In this document: piece after piece, positions 61,901 to 64,000 of the stretch
How the letters are laid out: each line of letters begins with the position of its first letter
Position numbering within the stretch: position 1 is the first letter of the stretch
From: an uncultured Anaerolineae bacterium
GTDB taxonomy: Bacteria > Chloroflexota > Anaerolineae > Promineifilales > Promineifilaceae
NCBI GenBank assembly: GCA_905479495.1
Contig: CAJQMR010000013.1
Span: 1-64,000, forward strand
Reading direction: 5' to 3'
Length of the DNA stretch: 64,000 nucleotides
Translations under genes and position numbers: made by a program
The notes under the pieces: generated by a model
What the model was told of the DNA's origin: nothing
Database searches by the model: none
Seen by the model: the letters and a program-made list of their open reading frames with translations, nothing else

Positions 61901-62104
61901 TGGCAGCTGCGGCCCACAGTTTCACCAGAATGGCTGCCGGTGGTGGTGGGCCTCGGGGCAGCCCTGGCAGACATGGTTTTTCACGGCCTGGTGGATCATA
62001 GTTTCTTCTTGGTAGACCTGGCTTTTGCTTTTTATTTGCTGCTGGGAACGGCCGTTTGGCTACAAAGTCACGGGTCAGGTAAAATCAATGATGGTTTGGC
62101 GTAA
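58961..62104 (+). CDS. Fusion of glycosidase-like domain with O-antigen ligase-like membrane domain
   Basis: 1047 residues. One anchor helix (11-30), then an extracytoplasmic TIM-barrel-like glycosidase domain (about 50-340). FYIIWDEPN (E155) is the acid/base motif of clan-A glycosidases; the usual nucleophile motif TEWGW reads GNWGW here (N275), although an FLENW Glu (E325) follows. A beta-sandwich (about 380-510) comes next, then a dozen membrane helices (510-1040) ending in a Wzy/WaaL-type ligase region (FGVGLDNFLYEY, SHPHNLFLDFATRIGLPGL). Such ligases join or polymerise lipid-linked glycans. The fusion suggests a glycan-binding or trimming domain tied to a polymerase. The sequence NTDYRLLITDYG comes from an ATTACTGATTAC repeat inside the gene. 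Confidence 0.75.
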   Translation: MTITQRARRFTLFWLFLALVALLALGALQLRHNFLTRGLPAGLPEPVNFGGVQPGLNVYLNQYDDAALADNLQQIADLGVRYIKQPFYFSENFDWAEADRLVTAVSQHNLSLVPLLDGSPENDFAPVETAVFAQWTAEFAQRYGDVLQFYIIWDEPNLASHWGQQPVNPDDYGALLSAAASAIRAVDSDAVIVAAPLAPTVETGPDNLADHLFLQQLYETDAAPAFDIVAAKPYGFNSPPDDRTVANETLNFSRLILLREVMQRNGDGHKAIWAGNWGWNSLPAAWTGDPSIWGEVTAAQQADYTIAALDRARLEWPWLGVAFLENWQPDVPSDDAPANDPRWGFSIAGTETAVSLHTTLADQNTAVAQPGFHLAQPNDPAQIYEGNWEFSPEFGADIGQQPENVLLGDKVTFTFYGTDLGLRVRRANFRARFYITIDGQPANALPRDENGSMLILTSAVKSDDYLATEPVARNLTPGVHTAQIIASRGWDQWALNGFSVSYRPADAWTRWGIWILAGTAVLSLILAIRIGRRADWPDWFRQQRQRFAALNTSWQLGITAVTAALVFLAGWFTWAEQMGGVYRRLGDGSQLALTAAVASIYYVTPTFFIYIAALALLFILLYWRPVWGLVLIAFCFPFYVPPLPKPILNYRFSPIEVFTLVTFAAYATNRLTTWLQHFKNHTLNTDYRLLITDYGVLALTIIATASLFFTNRLDVASNEWRIVILEPALFYWVLRGTRPKPSEMWRILDGFILGGLVVALYGLWQIGFDRASLITAEGGLLRLKSIYGSPNNVALYLGRVVPLLGAMALLGSRQIHGRRWWLYTAVLLPTLLAFLLTFSKGGLFLGLPAAFVIIFWQWQRLNGRKTWPWLLAFGTMGVAGLFAIERIPALAGRLSLTGETGVFRLSLWQASLNMIRDHPWFGVGLDNFLYEYRGRYILEAAWRDPNLSHPHNLFLDFATRIGLPGLLAGLWLIGSLARTLWQLRPTVSPEWLPVVVGLGAALADMVFHGLVDHSFFLVDLAFAFYLLLGTAVWLQSHGSGKINDGLA

Positions 62105-62246
62105 CTTACCCATTTTACGAGTGTTTTCTTCTGTGGTGCAGGTAAGCCACCATCGTGGAGATTGCTTGACAATCTAAGGGTTATTTCTACAATTGCCCGC
62201 CATACACTAAAAAATATAATCAAAAATACCCTTGAAGGAGAGTAGG

Positions 62247-62486
62247 ATGAGCGATACTAAAGCGCAGGTAACAGAAATTATTGTGGAATTGTTAGGCGTT
62301 GATGAAGATCAAATTGTGACCGAGGCCCGTTTCCGCGAAGATTTGGAAGCGGATTCGTTGGACCTTGTTGAGCTAATCATGGCCTTTGAAGAAAAATTCG
62401 ACGGCGAGATTTCTGATGAAGAAGCCCAGAAGATTACAACCGTCGGTGAAGCTGTTACTTATATCGACACACATATGCGTGCCTAG
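62247..62486 (+). CDS. acpP: Acyl carrier protein
   Basis: 79 residues from ATG 62247 with AAGGAG seven bases upstream; the TTG at 62232 lies before that site. Acidic four-helix ACP with the phosphopantetheine site DSLDLVEL (S37). Carries growing acyl chains for fatty-acid synthesis. Standing alone here, without fab genes, it may serve lipid or secondary metabolism as well. Confidence 0.93.
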   Translation: MSDTKAQVTEIIVELLGVDEDQIVTEARFREDLEADSLDLVELIMAFEEKFDGEISDEEAQKITTVGEAVTYIDTHMRA

Positions 62487-62561
62487 AAAAATGCAATTGG
62501 GTAATTGAATAATTAGGCAATTTAATTGTTCAATTACTCAATTACCTAATTACGAACTCCC

Positions 62562-62607
62562 AGCACCCAAACCAGGCAATTGACCATTGGTTGGGTGCTA
62601 TTTTTTT
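62562..62607. terminator. Terminator between acpP and the convergent membrane gene
   Basis: AGCACCCAA (62562-62570) pairs with TTGGGTGCT (62591-62599), followed by A and T7. It overlaps the stop of the minus-strand gene. Upstream (62496-62555) a set of AATTACCTAATTAC-type repeats forms a further AT-rich inverted repeat. Confidence 0.75.
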
Positions 62608-63212
62608 GCCAATTGGCTGGCAGCCAGACCCAACACGGCGGCATGCCCCAACAAGTTTAACCAGAAACCGGGACCATACCCCAGCGTGACGCCTATGAGC
62701 TCGCTAGCATACGGCCGTACTTCCCAATAAATCAACGTCGGCCAAATCAACCCGACCAGACCAGCAACGGCCATCAAAGCCCAGCCCGCTGTTTGCAGCC
62801 ACGGCCGTTTCTGCCCTCGAAAAAACGTTAGCATACCCGCCACCATAACCACCAGCCCAATTGCCACCACACGCGATAAATATTCGCTTCGAGTGGCTGC
62901 TTCTTTTAAATCCTCCAGCGCCGGAAAAGCTAGCAGGCTCACAGCAACAGCCACCCCACGAAAAAGCCAGGTTTGGAAACGGCCGTTGTCCCACCCAACA
63001 GTAAAAAAAAGCAGCATCAACGCTAGCGTGATGGGCGGCAGATAAAACCAGTTGCGCTTCACACCCAGGCCAAAAAACTTGGTCCATTCACCCATCTCAA
63101 TACCCAACAATTGCAGCCCGGCCGATGGCCCCGGCAGCCACACCATCAGGTAGCCAATAAAGATTGCCGTGAAGCTGAGCAAGAACAGAGTTTGTGTTTT
63201 AGGTTTCGTCAT
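62598..63212 (-). CDS. Six-helix membrane protein, unknown
   Basis: 204 residues with six predicted helices (about 9-28, 54-72, 80-97, 112-132, 140-160, 180-198) and short loops. No catalytic motif or family recognised. Two ACGGCCGT octamers in the gene. Confidence 0.65.
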   Translation of the reverse strand: MTKPKTQTLFLLSFTAIFIGYLMVWLPGPSAGLQLLGIEMGEWTKFFGLGVKRNWFYLPPITLALMLLFFTVGWDNGRFQTWLFRGVAVAVSLLAFPALEDLKEAATRSEYLSRVVAIGLVVMVAGMLTFFRGQKRPWLQTAGWALMAVAGLVGLIWPTLIYWEVRPYASELIGVTLGYGPGFWLNLLGHAAVLGLAASQLAKK

Positions 63213-63293
63213 GGGAAAAGTTTTTGGTGGAATATCTGACCCCCTCCCTAACCCTCCCCATTTTAGGGGAAGGGGATTCGGCTGGGGTGAGGG

Positions 63294-64000
63294 TCACTCT
63301 TTAAAAACGGCCGTTAATACCTCATCCTCTTCCGCCTGATCGGCAAAAAATTTGGCCAGTTGGGGACTTTGGCGCTGGCGCAGGGCCAGCAGCGCCACCG
63401 CCTGCACATCTTCCGGCAGCACTTCATCCCGCTCATCAGCAGCGGCGTGAGCCCGGGCCGCTTCAAATAACGTAATCTCTGCCCGATTAGAATCAATGGT
63501 CAGCTTTTTCACCAAAGCCAACCCCAGCTCACGGGCTGGTTCACTAACCGTTACCGCTGGCAAACGATCCCGCGCCTGCTGAATTTCCTCGGCCAGGGCC
63601 AGGGTGCCTTCAGCATAACTGATAGCAAACAGCTCGGGGCGATTTTTGTAGGCCATTGCTCGCTCATACGCCTGGTAGCGCAGAGCGGGATCGTCCAGGC
63701 CGCGCACCACGGCACGCAGGCCAAAACGGTCCATCAGCTGGGGTCGCAGCCGCCCTTCTTCCGGGTTCATCGAACCGATGAGCATAAGGCGGGCGTTGTA
63801 GGTCATCTTCAGCGGACCGCGCCGCACTGTGTAATGTCCCTGCGCCGCCGCGTCCAAAATGGCGTCGGTGATCACGTCATCCAGCAGATTGACTTCATCG
63901 ATGTATAAAATGTGCCGGTCGGCATGTCCCAAAATGCCACGCTCCAGCCGCACGCGGTTTTGCTCCAGAGCCACACGTTCGTTAATGCCGCCGACGACAT
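63294..64000 (-). CDS. Magnesium chelatase subunit I/MoxR-type AAA+ ATPase, 5' end missing
   Basis: The frame continues past base 64000, so the N-terminus with Walker A is outside the window. Visible are Walker B HILYIDEVNLL, the sensor I strand LMLIGSMNPEEG, the arginine-finger helix RPQLMDRFGL, and the C-terminal lid with LIDSNRAEITLFEAARAHA-like sequence. This order is typical of ChlI/BchI and related AAA+ proteins working with a VWA partner. Whether it serves Mg-porphyrin chelation or a MoxR-like metal insertion role depends on genes beyond the window. Confidence 0.85.
   Translation of the reverse strand, partial: VVGGINERVALEQNRVRLERGILGHADRHILYIDEVNLLDDVITDAILDAAAQGHYTVRRGPLKMTYNARLMLIGSMNPEEGRLRPQLMDRFGLRAVVRGLDDPALRYQAYERAMAYKNRPELFAISYAEGTLALAEEIQQARDRLPAVTVSEPARELGLALVKKLTIDSNRAEITLFEAARAHAAADERDEVLPEDVQAVALLALRQRQSPQLAKFFADQAEEDEVLTAVFKE

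Larger units (their letters stand above)
2025..63314. repeat. Highly iterated palindrome ACGGCCGT across the window
   Basis: Exact copies are found throughout, first at 2025-2032 and last at 63307-63314; I found well over 60 by eye where about one is expected by chance. They occur in genes in all frames (encoding TAV, NGR, or YGR/YGP) and between genes. They are missing from the FG-GAP gene and the serine recombinase gene. Confidence 0.85.

Noticed and set aside
1..64000. tRNA, rRNA or tmRNA genes
   Set aside because: No cloverleaf-like or rRNA-like stretch was noticed in the gaps; a tRNAscan-SE/Infernal run would settle it.

Overview
The window is bacterial. Chloroflexota (Anaerolineae/Caldilineae/Ardenticatenia-like) is the most likely source. 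That is an inference from moderately high GC, abundant AAA-like/TolB-propeller and TPR proteins, and dense use of the palindrome ACGGCCGT. There is no rRNA or other marker gene to fix the taxonomy. I saw no tRNA, rRNA or CRISPR array.

Left part (1-15.7 kb): the 3' part of a calcium-binding FG-GAP surface protein; a two-gene membrane operon (BACON-like protein and TPR protein); a Tat-exported polysaccharide deacetylase; a translationally coupled pair of AAA/STAND-like ATPases, the second membrane-anchored with a TolB propeller; a polyprenyl synthetase with a small repeat protein; a UvrD-like helicase; and a DUF234-type ATPase.

Middle (about 15.8-41.54 kb): an integrated mobile element, nearly all of it on the + strand with strong Shine-Dalgarno sites. 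It carries a DNA methyltransferase-SF2 helicase fusion, a second DUF234 ATPase, an orphan DnaA domain I-like protein, SSB, a ribbon-helix-helix protein, a very compact HUH relaxase, a VirD4-type coupling protein, two membrane/coiled-coil/HTH proteins, a DUF4417 protein, a replication initiator, a DnaC-like helicase loader, an excisionase-like HTH protein and a large serine recombinase at the right end. No mating-pair-formation genes are seen, so it looks mobilizable rather than self-conjugative. The recombinase end abuts an ABC-transporter ATPase cut off just after its Q-loop, which marks the right attachment site. The matching C-terminal half is not in the window, so the left end is unresolved.

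The best candidate for an undescribed system is a pair of large paralogous proteins in this element (23820-26396 and 33051-35399). Motifs in them resemble, in order, those of single-chain double-psi beta-barrel RNA polymerases (eukaryotic RdRP/YonO type): DGxGxhS, GxDKGHxxVxD, GGxDxDDAxW, NQGxLGxxCN and VIDxxVKTG. With SSB, helicase loader, initiator and DnaA-like protein they suggest an element-encoded replication/transcription kit.

Right part (42-64 kb): a renalase-like flavoprotein; a complete Mrp Na+/H+ antiporter operon (CBS protein, mrpA-G, minus strand); tandem small membrane proteins; a beta-lactamase-fold lipoprotein; DUF2267; a G5/TolB lipoprotein; an alpha/beta hydrolase; a NarL-type two-component system; a DAO-type oxidoreductase; a RAYT transposase with three REP hairpins; a giant glycosidase-like/O-antigen-ligase fusion; acyl carrier protein; a membrane protein; and the 3' part of a magnesium-chelatase/MoxR AAA+ gene. 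Several genes here appear to be leaderless, with a -10 box 5-7 bases before ATG.
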